DNA from: Woeseiaceae bacterium
GTDB lineage: Bacteria > Pseudomonadota > Gammaproteobacteria > Steroidobacterales > Woeseiaceae
Direction of reading: 5' to 3'
Length of the DNA stretch: 64,000 nt
Assembly: GCA_028277185.1 (NCBI GenBank)
Contig: JANQGQ010000009.1
Location: 124,001 to 188,000, forward strand
Both the position numbers and the translations under genes were made by a program. This document shows positions 8,246 through 15,532 of the stretch, in pieces (the stretch's first letter is position 1; the number at the start of each line of letters is the position of its first letter). Under the pieces are notes generated by a model, which worked only from the letters and a program-made list of their open reading frames with translations, had not been told where the DNA came from and ran no database searches.

Positions 8246-8777
8246 ACAGAGAAGAGAGCGCCGACAGACGTCGGTCGTGATAGTTCGCGATAGCGCTTAC
8301 GAGCTCCTCGTATCGCTCCAGAAGCAGCAGCTCGCACATGCTCGTCAGCTCGGCGCGTACCTCATCGAACTGTTCGGCCTCGAGCGTTCGAACGTCGTGC
8401 AGATAGTCGTTGAGGCTGTGCATCAGCTCCGCGACTTGCGGATTGGGGGCCAGTCCGGCGATGCAGGCAAACAACGCGGCGCTGTGCCGCGCTATGGTAT
8501 CCGGATCGCGGCGCCCGCCTTTGTCGAGCATGTAGCCTATGCCCGCCACCTCGGCGGCAGCTGCCGCCGATAGCGCCCGCCCGGAACCGGGCAGCACCAA
8601 CGCCATATCGAGTAATGCCTGATTCAGGCCGTACAAGCCGGCGAGTTCATACCCGGACAGCACCTCTTCCTGTTCGAGGAATCCGGGCGACTCCGGCTCA
8701 ACTTCGGCGCCTTCGGGCCAGCGCGTAGACGCGTCGGTCTCGTCGCCGTTGCTGCCGTTGGTGACTGTTCTGGACAT
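8229..8777 (-). CDS. FCD-like sensory-domain protein without DNA-binding domain (copy 2)
   Basis: 182-residue paralogue of the proteins at 7584 and 13055. The conserved core begins at GLYGLNQALLDMALV and ends with ELTSMCELLLLERYEEL and AIANYHDRRL. The first 50 residues are polar and low in complexity and show no helix-turn-helix. I chose the ATG at 8777 because GGAG stands five bases upstream; longer frames start in sequence without a site. The gene lies between ECF sigma copy 3 (upstream, same strand) and FCD-like copy 1 (downstream). Role unknown: a ligand sensor or protein partner is an inference. Confidence 0.55.
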   Translation of the reverse strand: MSRTVTNGSNGDETDASTRWPEGAEVEPESPGFLEQEEVLSGYELAGLYGLNQALLDMALVLPGSGRALSAAAAAEVAGIGYMLDKGGRRDPDTIARHSAALFACIAGLAPNPQVAELMHSLNDYLHDVRTLEAEQFDEVRAELTSMCELLLLERYEELVSAIANYHDRRLSALSSLSCPTG

Positions 8778-9088
8778 CGTCGCTCCAACCCCCGTCTCGT
8801 CTCGTGCCAGATCGTGGCCGCGTAGCGCCGCCACATTGGCAAGCTGTAACGCCGGAATGCGAACAACCGCCGCCGGCCGGTCAGGGCCCGCGGGCGGGTA
8901 ACCACGATCGATTGATTGCCAGATAGGTGCCAGACGTGCGCCGGATCGCTGCATCGTGCCCAACGATGAAGCCGGGATCCTGTTACCTGGCGTTAACCTA
9001 ATTGGGTGAGACGCACGGACTCGAAAAACCCCCACAAACCGCCGAAGCGGCAGGCTGGAGGGACAGGGGTTCCGGGGGGGTCACCGGC
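8778..9088. other. Intergenic stretch between ECF sigma copy 3 and FCD-like copy 2
   Basis: 311 bases with no supported gene. Just after the sigma stop is a GC-rich hairpin-forming segment (CCGCCGAAGCGG inside a longer AACCCC/GGGGTT arm), which could end sigma transcription on the minus strand. No copy of the CCTAC palindrome was found here. Confidence 0.35.
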
Positions 9089-9661
9089 TCACAGCTCGGA
9101 GAGTCTGTCGAGCGGGATGTTGTGGTCTTTGCAGTACTCGGACAGCAACTGCCAGCCGAGCGCTACGTAGGTAGAGACCGTGTGTTCCTTGATGTCCATC
9201 GTCTCGGCGATTTCGCGGCAGCTCTCGCCCTTTATGCGGCGGCGCACAAACGCCTCCCTGTAGTTGTCGGGCAGGCCGGATATCGCGGTCATCAGCGCGT
9301 CGAGATGCTGCTGCGCTGCGGCACGCCGTTGCGGAGAGGATGAGCTGGCCTCCGCCGTGTAGCGGTCCATGTCGTCGCTTGCTTCGGTCTCCATGCGGTC
9401 GCGCCGGCGATAAACCGTTGACGTGATTACGTTTCGCGCGGTCGTGTAGAGGAAGGCCTTTGGGGACCTGACTGAGTTGCCGTTGTTGAGATGATTGATC
9501 GTGCGCGCAAAGGTCTCCTGAACGACGTCCTCGGCCTGGGCAACGTCGGCCGCCGGCAGGCGCTTGCGTACGTAGCTTTGCAGGTTCTGTTTGTGCTCGT
9601 CGTAGAGTGCTTCGGCGAGTTCGTCGCCGTCGACGGACGAGGTGTGTTTACTTCCGTGCAT
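9089..9661 (-). CDS. ECF RNA polymerase sigma factor, copy 3
   Basis: FecI-like sigma factor of 190 residues, with region 2 at QAEDVVQETFARTINHL and SPKAFLYTTARNVITST and region 4 at LPDNYREAFVRRRIKGESCREIAETMDIKEHTVSTYV. It is more diverged from copies 1 and 2 than they are from each other (YRRRDR replaces FYRGPK). There is no FecR gene beside it; an FCD-like gene follows 311 bases downstream on the same strand. Three related sigma factors within 8 kb point to local duplication. The ATG at 9661 is the only good start. Confidence 0.92.
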   Translation of the reverse strand: MHGSKHTSSVDGDELAEALYDEHKQNLQSYVRKRLPAADVAQAEDVVQETFARTINHLNNGNSVRSPKAFLYTTARNVITSTVYRRRDRMETEASDDMDRYTAEASSSSPQRRAAAQQHLDALMTAISGLPDNYREAFVRRRIKGESCREIAETMDIKEHTVSTYVALGWQLLSEYCKDHNIPLDRLSEL

Positions 9662-10033
9662 GGCGGCGCTGAGCGGTGCGATGCAGCAAGCATACCCAAC
9701 TACTGGTAGATAACCTCCTGATTTGGCAGGCTTCGCAGGTACTTGGGAATCATCGCCCAGAATCCGCAGCCTTCGCGGCCTTTTCTCTTAACGACCCGCT
9801 CAGGGAGCCTCGCGCCTGCTGCCCGTACTACACCTCGAAGTCAATCAGCAATTCGAATCGGCGCCGGGAACGCCATCGGTAAACCTCGAAATCGCGATCG
9901 AGAGTGGAGAAGTATCGGTCGTCACCATTTGTCGTCTCTTTGAATACGGACGACCGTGTCTTTGTTTTCGATTTACCGGTTTCAGTGGGTATCCCGTTCC
10001 CGGACTGGCTCTAAGAACCCGGGTGCCGTCCAG
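9662..10033. other. Intergenic stretch upstream of ECF sigma copy 3
   Basis: 372 bases between the sigma start and the stop of the Fic gene, both on the minus strand. It must hold the sigma promoter. A small CTACTGGTAG inverted repeat stands at about 9700, 40 bases before the sigma start. A minus-strand frame free of stops runs through about 9828-10010 but has no start codon, so I do not call it a gene. Confidence 0.35.
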
Positions 10034-11296
10034 TCAGCCCTTCAGACTCCCGCGAGCCGTCTCCAGCGCGATTTCTGTACCCGTACCAAACGGACGTGCC
10101 AGCACGGCAATCACTTCCTCCGCCGCATAGATTCGACTACGACCGCGCCGGCTACGGTCTCTGACGATACCGGCCTGCTCGAGGCGCCGCATCCCCTGGT
10201 ACGCCGCCTGTACCGATACATTCAGTTCGGCCGCCAGTAAGCGCACGGTGACGACGGGCTTCCTCAGCAGCAGATCGAGAGCCCTGGCCGCCGATGATCC
10301 GCGTCGAAAACGTCCGCGCTCCTGCCAGACTACCGGCAGGCGGGCGAGCGCCTGTTGCGTCACGCGATCTTCTTCGGTACAGGCGACGATCGCTTCGCAG
10401 ACGAAGTCGATCAGCCGGCGATAGGCGAGCTGCTTTTGCGCTTCCCCGAGCGCGGCGCCGTATTCGGTTCGCTCGGCTTCGACGAAACCGGACAGATACA
10501 GCGGCAAGCGGCCGGCTGCTGCCATCTGCAAAGCCCAGAGTATCCGTCCGACACGGCCATTTCCGTCGCTGAACGGATGCACCGCCTCGAAATGGGCGTG
10601 ACCGACCGCTATCCGAACCGGTAACACCATACCCATGCCGGCATCGCCCAACTGCAGCAGCGACTCGTCGCTCATCCATTCGAGAACCTCCGCGAGGCAT
10701 CGCTCGACCCGCGCCGGCGGCGGCGGGTTGTAGATTGAATCCTCCTTTCGGCCGAAGCCGCCGATTTGCACGACGTCGCCGGGCAGACCGGGCGCGCGGA
10801 GCCTGCCGGCGATTCCTTTGAATGCCGGGTCTTTTTGCAGGACTTTCTCGTGCAAACTGCAGAGCAATGCCGGGGTAAGAGCGGCGAGACCGGCTCTTTG
10901 CACGACCCCGATGCCGTGTGTCAGCGCGTTGGTGTAGCCGCGCACGGCGGCAGTCGCGGAGCGCGCTGTGTCGTCTGCGGCCGGCGACAGGACCTCGTCG
11001 ACAGTCGACCAGGTGCCTTCCATTCGCGAAGACGACACCGCCTCCCGCCGCGCGAGCAGATGGGCGATCAATTGCTGTACCTCCGAAGCGGACTGCCAGT
11101 GCGGCCTGGCCTGCAGCGCCAGATTGGCATCGCGGATCAATGGCAACGACAGTTGCTCCGAGATCCGCCGCGGCGGTTTCGGCGGTACAACGAACCAGAT
11201 GTTCTCGAAACCGGCCTTGTCGACCTTTTCGACACCGTAGCCTCGCTGGTCCGAGTACGGCTGACGCAGCACGCCAACGAGTTCGTCTCGTTTCAT
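10034..11296 (-). CDS. Fic-family protein (AMPylase) with C-terminal winged helix
   Basis: Protein of 420 residues with the Fic catalytic motif HPFSDGNGRVGR near 234, which transfers AMP or another nucleotide moiety to a protein hydroxyl. A class II inhibitory motif (S-xxx-EG, in SSRMEG near residue 95) precedes it, so activity is probably self-restrained. The N-terminal part is of the Fic_N/DUF4172 kind, and the last 100 residues hold a winged-helix segment (VVTVRLLAAELNVSVQAAYQGMRRLEQAGIV). A DNA-binding domain fused to Fic and an 11-bp-arm inverted repeat directly upstream suggest autoregulation. No small antitoxin gene is adjacent. The targets are unknown. Confidence 0.9.
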   Translation of the reverse strand: MKRDELVGVLRQPYSDQRGYGVEKVDKAGFENIWFVVPPKPPRRISEQLSLPLIRDANLALQARPHWQSASEVQQLIAHLLARREAVSSSRMEGTWSTVDEVLSPAADDTARSATAAVRGYTNALTHGIGVVQRAGLAALTPALLCSLHEKVLQKDPAFKGIAGRLRAPGLPGDVVQIGGFGRKEDSIYNPPPPARVERCLAEVLEWMSDESLLQLGDAGMGMVLPVRIAVGHAHFEAVHPFSDGNGRVGRILWALQMAAAGRLPLYLSGFVEAERTEYGAALGEAQKQLAYRRLIDFVCEAIVACTEEDRVTQQALARLPVVWQERGRFRRGSSAARALDLLLRKPVVTVRLLAAELNVSVQAAYQGMRRLEQAGIVRDRSRRGRSRIYAAEEVIAVLARPFGTGTEIALETARGSLKG

Positions 11297-11324
11297 GCCA
11301 GTAACCTTGAGTTATGCCCCCTGC

Positions 11325-11352
11325 ATTCAAGCTTATTCATTTAAGCTTGAAT
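11325..11352. promoter_or_regulatory. Inverted repeat (operator candidate) upstream of the Fic gene
   Basis: Two perfect 11-base arms, ATTCAAGCTTA (11325-11335) and TAAGCTTGAAT (11342-11352), flank a six-base spacer. It sits 29 bases before the Fic start codon in AT-rich DNA, where a repressor would block transcription. The Fic protein itself has a winged helix and is the simplest candidate binder. Confidence 0.6.
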
Positions 11353-11545
11353 AAACAACAGCTAATTCAGGGTTATTCGCTGTTCGTTGATTTAGCATCC
11401 GCAAACAGGCCCTTGCGGCAAATTCACACAGAAATCGACGATTTCCGGCAGGTAAGCACCACCGGAACACCTTAGAGTTGAAAAAGCAGCCCGAAAATAA
11501 GGGTCTACACTCTAAAAACCGAACAAATCGATTGGGGAAGAATCC

Positions 11546-13036
11546 ATGGACCGCCGCACATTTTGCAAAACGACGGTCGCCGCCGGCGTCGCGTCGGCCT
11601 GGCCGCTGCTCGGCGCGTGCAGTCGCGACAGCGCGCCGACCGCGACGGCGGTCGACACCGGCATTCGTGCCGTGTCTCTCGACGGGGCGGAGATGGAGCT
11701 CGGCAAAGCCGCCGTCGGCGAACTCGGCGAGGCGATGCAGGGCCCGGTCATGCTGGCGGGACACCCGCGCTACGACAGCGCCCGCCGGGTCTGGAACGGC
11801 ATGCACGACAAGCACCCGGCGCTGATCGCCCGCTGCCGGAACGTTCAGGATATACGCCACGCGGTCGACTTCGCGCGCGATCACGACCTGCTCGTCGCGG
11901 TTCGCGGCGGCGGCCATAGCTGGCCCGGCAAGTCGACCTGCGACGGCGGGATGATGCTCGACCTCGCGGACATGACCACCGTGGACGTCGACCCGGACGC
12001 ACAAACCGCCTGGTGCGACGGCGGCGCCCTGTTGGGTCACCTCGACAACGCCACGCTTGCTCATGGGCTCGTCACGACCGCCGGCGTCGTGTCGCATACG
12101 GGCGTAGGCGGCTACACGCTGGGCGGCGGCTTCGGCCGTCTGAACCGCAAGTACGGTTTGACGATCGACAACGTGCTCGGCGCGGAGATCGTCACCGCGG
12201 ACGGCAGGATGCGTTACGTCAGCGCCGACAACGAGCCGGATCTCTTCTGGGCGATTCGCGGCGGCGGCGGAAATTTCGGCGTCGTCAGCCGGTTCCTGTA
12301 TCAGCTGCATCCGTTCGATCGGAACGTGCTCTCCGGCATGCTGATCTGGCCGGTCGAACAGGCCCGTGACGTTCTCGAGTTCTATGCCGACTGGTCGCGC
12401 GACGTATCGCGCGAACTCTACGTCGGCCCGGTCATGGCGACGATGCCGGACGGGACGGGCATCGTCGCGATGGAGGTCGTCTACGACGGCGATCCGGTCG
12501 CCGGCGAGAAAGAGCTGGCGCCGCTTCGGGCGATCGGCACGATGATCGACGATGCGGTCAGGCTACAGGACTACAAGATTACGCAGACCCAGGAAGACGA
12601 AGCGACCGCGCACGGCATTCGGTCCTATGCCAAGAACGGCATGGTCAGGGAGTTCACTCAGGCACTCGTCGACGACATGATCGACGCGTTCATTCCCGAC
12701 CCGCGCGCGGCGATCTTCACGCATACGGCGGGCGGCGCGGTGAAGGACCACGGCGAACTCGATACGGCGTTTCCGCATCGAAACGCGGAGTCGATGCTCG
12801 TGTACTACACGGGTTGGACGGACCCCGAGCAGGACGAGGAAGGCAAGGCGATGTGCAAGCAGTGGCACGCCGCGCTGGAGCGCCATACCGGCGGTTACTA
12901 CGACAACATCGAATGGGAAGGCGACAAGACGGTCACGGGCAACTACGGGCCGAACTACGCGCGGCTTGCCGAAATCAAGGGACGCTACGACCCGGGCAAC
13001 CTGTTCCGGATGAACAGCAACATCAAACCGGCTTAG
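11546..13036 (+). CDS. FAD-linked oxidoreductase (berberine-bridge type), exported
   Basis: Flavin oxidase or dehydrogenase of 496 residues. The N-terminus has a twin-arginine-like start (DRRTFCKTT), a hydrophobic stretch and a possible lipobox (LLGAC), so it is exported, perhaps as a lipoprotein. The FAD-binding PP-loop region has RGGGHSWPG, whose histidine is the usual covalent flavin attachment site. The second attachment cysteine of bicovalent members is replaced: the loop reads SHTGVGGYTLGGGFG. The C-terminal BBE element is present (NYGPNYARLAEIKGRYDPGNLFRMN). Substrates in this family are sugars, alcohols or alkaloid-like compounds; none can be assigned. It stands alone on the plus strand between the Fic and GntR-type genes. 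Confidence 0.9.
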   Translation: MDRRTFCKTTVAAGVASAWPLLGACSRDSAPTATAVDTGIRAVSLDGAEMELGKAAVGELGEAMQGPVMLAGHPRYDSARRVWNGMHDKHPALIARCRNVQDIRHAVDFARDHDLLVAVRGGGHSWPGKSTCDGGMMLDLADMTTVDVDPDAQTAWCDGGALLGHLDNATLAHGLVTTAGVVSHTGVGGYTLGGGFGRLNRKYGLTIDNVLGAEIVTADGRMRYVSADNEPDLFWAIRGGGGNFGVVSRFLYQLHPFDRNVLSGMLIWPVEQARDVLEFYADWSRDVSRELYVGPVMATMPDGTGIVAMEVVYDGDPVAGEKELAPLRAIGTMIDDAVRLQDYKITQTQEDEATAHGIRSYAKNGMVREFTQALVDDMIDAFIPDPRAAIFTHTAGGAVKDHGELDTAFPHRNAESMLVYYTGWTDPEQDEEGKAMCKQWHAALERHTGGYYDNIEWEGDKTVTGNYGPNYARLAEIKGRYDPGNLFRMNSNIKPA

Positions 13037-13054
13037 CGACCGGGCAGTTCGCGG

Positions 13055-13699
13055 CTACTGCGCCGCCAGGGTCCCGTACAGTTCCGGCACCAGGTCGCGT
13101 CGCTGATCGTGGTAGCGGACGATTGCCTGCCGCAACTCGTCCCAGCGCCCATCGAGATACAGATCGCAAAGCGCTATGAGCTGGCTTGCGGTATCGCTGA
13201 TGTGCTGGCACTCCACGACCCGGAGATAAAGGAGACGTTCGTTGGCCGCGTGAACGAGCTCCGTGAGATCCCGCTTGCCGCTGCTTGCCACTATCGCCGC
13301 AAAAAGCCCGCCGGTGCTGGCTGCAAGCGATGCATGCCGCAAACGACGGCGGGCAAGCCGCTCGCGCGTATCGCGAATCAGCGCCCGATCGGGATCGGCG
13401 CCCGGGCTTTTCGGTCCCTGGCGGTCGACCGCGGCCATCACGATGGCCCGGTTGCAGTCGTACAGCCCCGCGATGGTGTTTTCGTCCGGACGCCAGGCGA
13501 AGTAGGCCGTTTCGGTGCCCGGTATCGTCCAGCCCTCGGCCGCAAGCTGGTCACAGGCATCTTCGACAGGCTTGATGCTCATACCCAGGCGATGGGCGAT
13601 GACGTGAACGGGAATCCGCCGGCCCGGCGGCAACTCGAAGTCGCCGAGGCTGGACCTGATCGCACGATAGGCGCGAAGAGACTCGTTCGCCACTGCCAT
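13055..13699 (-). CDS. GntR-family regulator with FCD-like domain (copy 3, full length)
   Basis: 214-residue DNA-binding regulator. Residues about 8-65 form a GntR winged helix (LPPGRRIPVHVIAHRLGMS, then VEDACDQLAAEGWTI); residues about 75-210 form the all-alpha FCD-like ligand domain. It is the only one of the three paralogues in the window with a DNA-binding part. A copy of the CCTAC palindrome lies 68 bases upstream of its start (13767-13784), consistent with autoregulation, and two more copies lie upstream of paralogue copy 1. It converges with the flavin oxidase gene (18-base gap). Confidence 0.8.
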   Translation of the reverse strand: MAVANESLRAYRAIRSSLGDFELPPGRRIPVHVIAHRLGMSIKPVEDACDQLAAEGWTIPGTETAYFAWRPDENTIAGLYDCNRAIVMAAVDRQGPKSPGADPDRALIRDTRERLARRRLRHASLAASTGGLFAAIVASSGKRDLTELVHAANERLLYLRVVECQHISDTASQLIALCDLYLDGRWDELRQAIVRYHDQRRDLVPELYGTLAAQ

Positions 13700-13766
13700 T
13701 CGTTCGTCGCTGCAGGATACCGGTACATCGTCGTGCCAAGACTAGTCCAACGGCGCAATGGAGGCG

Positions 13767-13784
13767 CCTACTCGATCTGGTAGG
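13767..13784. promoter_or_regulatory. 18-bp palindromic operator candidate, site C
   Basis: CCTACTCGATCTGGTAGG matches sites A and B at 8148 and 8228. It also lies inside a wider inverted repeat with arms GCGCCTAC (13764-13771) and GTAGGCGC (13784-13791). It is upstream of the GntR-type gene at 13055-13699, between that gene and the stop of the VOC operon. Confidence 0.6.
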
Positions 13785-13793
13785 TAGGCGCGA

Positions 13794-14180
13794 TCAGCCG
13801 GTGGCCTGGCGATGCTGATCGATCAGTATCGGATTACCGTCGGGATCCGTCAGGGCAATGTGCGCCGGGCCTTCGCCGTCGGCGTCCGTCGTCTGGTCGA
13901 GTTCGAGGCCCGATTCCTGCAGAGCCTTCTGGATACCGCGGACGTCGTCGAACTCGGGCACCTCCTCGCACTCCTGATTCCAGCCAGGATTGAAGGTCAG
14001 CATGTTCTTGTCGAACATTCCCTGAAACAAGCCGATGACGACATTGTCCGCGTTGCGGAGTATTAACCACTTCTGTGCGACGTCGCCGCCCGTCTGCTCG
14101 AACCCGAGCTTCGTATAGAAATCGCGAGATGCCTCGATGTCCGCTACGGCAAGGCTGATCGAGAACGCGCCAAGTTTCAT
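13794..14180 (-). CDS. VOC-superfamily (glyoxalase-fold) protein, operon gene 4
   Basis: 128-residue vicinal-oxygen-chelate protein: [23 protein letters not shown] at the N-terminus and [16 protein letters not shown] at the C-terminus are the two beta-alpha-beta modules. Such proteins bind or modify small toxic or aromatic molecules, or sequester antibiotics. The start is ATG at 14180; longer in-frame sequence upstream belongs to the neighbouring deaminase in another frame. It is the last gene of a four-gene operon, 23 bases after the deaminase stop. Confidence 0.85.
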   Translation of the reverse strand: MKLGAFSISLAVADIEASRDFYTKLGFEQTGGDVAQKWLILRNADNVVIGLFQGMFDKNMLTFNPGWNQECEEVPEFDDVRGIQKALQESGLELDQTTDADGEGPAHIALTDPDGNPILIDQHRQATG

Positions 14181-14203
14181 CGTTTCGCTCCTCTTGTTCT
14201 TGT

Positions 14204-14692
14204 TTATTCTTCCGACCCGATCTCGCCGATGTCCTCGTTCCAGAGCGCAGGCCGGGTTTCGATGAAGCGGCTCATGATTTCGACGCAGCCGCTGTGGTTC
14301 ATGACGGTAAGATCGACGCCCCTGGATTCGAGCCAGTCTTCGGCGCCCAGGAAAGTCTGGTTCTCGCCGATGACGACGGCCGGAATTCGGTACAGCAGGA
14401 TCGCTCCGCTGCACATCGAACAGGGCGACAGCGTCGTATAGATCGTCGACCGGCGATACTCCGCCGGACTCAAACGGCCGGCATTCTCGAGCGCGGCCAT
14501 CTCGGCGTGGAGCACGACGCTGTTTTTCTGTACCCGCTGGTTGTGCCCTCTGCCGACGATCTCGCCGTCGACGACGAGGACGGAGCCGATCGGTATGCCG
14601 CCCGCCGCGAGTCCCTCCCGGGCCTCATCCAGCGCCGCCTCGAGGAAGGCCTCGTGGTCCGGCTCGCGGTCCTGGTCGTCGCTTGCGTTCAG
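14204..14692 (-). CDS. Yeast-type cytosine deaminase (CDA superfamily nucleoside/base deaminase)
   Basis: Zinc hydrolase, 162 residues from the start chosen, that would deaminate cytosine or a related base. Zinc ligands are in [11 protein letters not shown] and [11 protein letters not shown]. The whole length follows the pattern of yeast Fcy1 as I remember it: [22 protein letters not shown] and a final W-EDIGE. Bacterial cytosine deaminases are normally CodA amidohydrolases, so this type is less expected. No ATG, GTG or TTG precedes the catalytic HAE except a GTG three codons before it. The frame is open up to a CTG (14690-14692) that overlaps the previous stop as CTGA, with AAGGAG five bases upstream. 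I take CTG as the start. Confidence 0.85.
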   Translation of the reverse strand: MNASDDQDREPDHEAFLEAALDEAREGLAAGGIPIGSVLVVDGEIVGRGHNQRVQKNSVVLHAEMAALENAGRLSPAEYRRSTIYTTLSPCSMCSGAILLYRIPAVVIGENQTFLGAEDWLESRGVDLTVMNHSGCVEIMSRFIETRPALWNEDIGEIGSEE

Positions 14693-15096
14693 GACGACTC
14701 CTTATTGTTTTCGTCCCAGAGCTTCGGCTCCCACAACTCCACCTTGTTGCCGTCCGGATCCAGGATCCACGCGAAGCGGCCGTTTTCGAGCACCTCGGGG
14801 CCCCTGAAGATCCCGACACCGCCCGCTTCGAGCTGCCGGATCATTCCGTCCATGTCGTCGACGCGGTAGTTGATCATGAAGGGCGCTTCGCTGGGGCTGA
14901 ACCAGTCGCTGTCTTTGGCCGCGACGTGCCAGACGGTCAGTCCCTTGTCCTCGGCCTCGTCTTCCTCCCAGTTCAGGACGGCGCCGCCCCAGTCTTCCAG
15001 CGTGATGCCGAGATGCTTCTGATACCACGCGGCCAGAGCCGTCGCGTCGCTGCGCGATTTGAAGAAGACACCGCCGATTCCGGTCACTCTGGCCAT
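14689..15096 (-). CDS. VOC-superfamily (glyoxalase-fold) protein, operon gene 2
   Basis: 135-residue VOC protein. VTGIGGVFFKSRSDATALAA opens the first module; FMINYRVDDMDGMIRQLEAG and FAWILDPDGNKVELWEP make up the second. The ATG at 15096 lies inside the 3' end of the preceding VOC gene (13-base overlap), and its TGA overlaps the deaminase start, so translation is coupled on both sides. Glyoxalase I, dioxygenase and resistance proteins share this fold; the metal ligands are not enough to choose among them. Confidence 0.85.
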   Translation of the reverse strand: MARVTGIGGVFFKSRSDATALAAWYQKHLGITLEDWGGAVLNWEEDEAEDKGLTVWHVAAKDSDWFSPSEAPFMINYRVDDMDGMIRQLEAGGVGIFRGPEVLENGRFAWILDPDGNKVELWEPKLWDENNKESS

Positions 15097-15464
15097 GTAT
15101 CGCTCCCCGCATCGACGAAAACCAGTCGATTGCTGAATGGATCCCGCACCGCCATCTCCCGTGTGCCCCAGGGCATATCTTCGATACCCGGGCGCGCAAA
15201 ACCGTAGTTCTTTCCATTCAGCTCGGCGTGCAGCGCATCGAGATCGTCCGTCGGGATACGGACGGCGGCGCCCGGAGAGCAGTCGCCATGGTGCTCGCTG
15301 AGATGGAGCGTGCAGGTATCGCGGCTTACTTCGAGGTACAGCGGCAGTCCCGCTTCGAAGCGATGCTCCCACTCGACGGAAAACCCGAGGAAATCGATAT
15401 AAAAGGCTTTGGCCTTGGGCTCGTCGAAGATCCGGAGTATCGGTGTCACCGACCCGATTCGCAT
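15084..15464 (-). CDS. VOC-superfamily (bleomycin-resistance-like) protein, operon gene 1
   Basis: 126-residue VOC protein (PILRIFDEPKAKAFYIDFLGFSVEWEHRF at the start, REMAVRDPFSNRLVFVD at the end). The form resembles the glyoxalase/bleomycin-resistance subgroup that binds drugs without catalysis. It is the first gene of the four-gene operon VOC-VOC-cytosine deaminase-VOC. The LysR gene 68 bases upstream is on the same strand and could read into it. Confidence 0.85.
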   Translation of the reverse strand: MRIGSVTPILRIFDEPKAKAFYIDFLGFSVEWEHRFEAGLPLYLEVSRDTCTLHLSEHHGDCSPGAAVRIPTDDLDALHAELNGKNYGFARPGIEDMPWGTREMAVRDPFSNRLVFVDAGSDTWPE

Positions 15465-15532
15465 CCGCTCAACCTCCCGTGAAAACCCGAGTATGCTGCG
15501 GGGAGTCTAGCGCGATCGGGTCGCGGGTGTCC

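Noticed and set aside
9828..10010. Minus-strand stop-free frame between Fic and ECF sigma copy 3
   Set aside because: It ends in a plausible charged tail (FELLIDFEV) but has no start codon in the whole frame and no homologue known to me. It may be a remnant.
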